Positions 4,785 to 5,008 of a DNA stretch of 5,008 nt are shown here, one piece after another; position 1 is the stretch's first letter; each line of letters starts with the position of its first letter. A program made the translations under genes and the position numbers. Under the pieces are notes generated by a model. It was not told the DNA's origin and did not search any database. It was given only the letters and a program-made list of their open reading frames with translations. The stretch covers positions 1 to 5,008 of the forward strand of contig CACWNZ010000105.1 of NCBI GenBank assembly GCA_902762335.1. The letters run 5' to 3'. The DNA comes from an uncultured Ruminococcus sp. Lineage in GTDB: Bacteria; Bacillota; Clostridia; Oscillospirales; Acutalibacteraceae.

Positions 4785-5008
4785 ATGGAAGAGCTTAAAA
4801 CGATACAGTGGTTTCCCGGTCACATGACTAAGACCCGCCGCAAAATAGAGTCTCAGCTCAGGCTGATAGATGCCGTCGCCGTACTTCTCGACGCAAGGAT
4901 ACCCTACTCAAGCTGCAACCCCGATCTCAGGAGCATTATCAACAATAAGCCCCGTCTCGTTATTCTTAATAAATGCGATATGGCAGACCCCGCCGAGACA
5001 AAAAAATG
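4785..5008 (+). CDS. rbgA: Ribosome biogenesis GTPase RbgA (YlqF), N-terminal part (3' end outside window)
   Basis: RbgA is a GTPase required late in 50S subunit assembly in Bacillus subtilis. Only 74 residues and two bases of the next codon are present. The family's N-terminal signature is clear: IQWFPGHMTKTRRKIESQL (7-25), then LIDAVAVLLDARIPYSSCNP (27-46) and KPRLVILNKCDMAD (55-68). NKCD (62-65) is the G4 motif. It comes before any G1/P-loop, as expected for the circularly permuted (G4-G5-G1-G2-G3) YlqF/YawG GTPases. The final bases TG would complete Trp, which matches the family's usual residue there. The full protein is normally about 280-290 residues and rnhB often follows. Its place next to rplS and lepB is the common Firmicutes arrangement. 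Confidence 0.96.
   Translation, partial: MEELKTIQWFPGHMTKTRRKIESQLRLIDAVAVLLDARIPYSSCNPDLRSIINNKPRLVILNKCDMADPAETKK

Noticed and set aside
4608..4823. Small - strand frame across the lepB-rbgA gap
   Set aside because: It crosses the terminator and the starts of certain + strand genes, with no initiation signal or recognisable motif.

Overview
This window is ordinary Gram-positive chromosome, coded entirely on the + strand. It covers a translation and secretion neighbourhood typical of Firmicutes. About half the bases are G+C, ATA is used heavily for Ile and AGA/AGG for Arg, and the Shine-Dalgarno sites are strong (GGAGG type). The order gatA-gatB / rplS-(signal peptidases)-rbgA suggests a clostridial anaerobe, most likely of the Ruminococcus/Oscillospiraceae kind. 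That placement is an inference from style and synteny, not from a marker search.

Layout: bases 1-651 hold the C-terminal 216 residues of GatA, followed after 23 bases by complete GatB (675-2087). Together with a GatC expected upstream, they form the amidotransferase that makes Gln-tRNA(Gln) and/or Asn-tRNA(Asn). A strong promoter at 2125-2153 (TTGCAT, 17 bases, TATAAT with an extended -10 TG, and A-tracts upstream) then drives rplS (L19, 2282-2632). Its leader of about 120 bases is structured, and one of its segments can pair with the rplS Shine-Dalgarno site. A clear intrinsic terminator closes rplS at 2642-2667.

Next come three consecutive signal-peptidase-I-family genes. The first (2798-3364) keeps the membrane anchor and overall fold pattern but has lost both catalytic dyad residues, so it is probably an inactive paralogue. 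The next two (3395-4048 and 4067-4663) have complete Ser/Lys dyads and look like a tandem duplication, about 59% identical over their 145-residue shared cores by hand count. A second strong terminator-like hairpin (4736-4770) ends only 14 bases before the start of rbgA (4785 to the window edge). RbgA is a circularly permuted GTPase of 50S ribosome assembly.

Functionally the window joins tRNA charging, 50S assembly (L19 and RbgA) and cleavage of exported proteins. The points that stand out are the apparently dead signal peptidase beside two active copies, the possible Shine-Dalgarno switch in the L19 leader, and the terminator directly ahead of rbgA. I saw no tRNA, rRNA, CRISPR, insertion sequence or phage gene.
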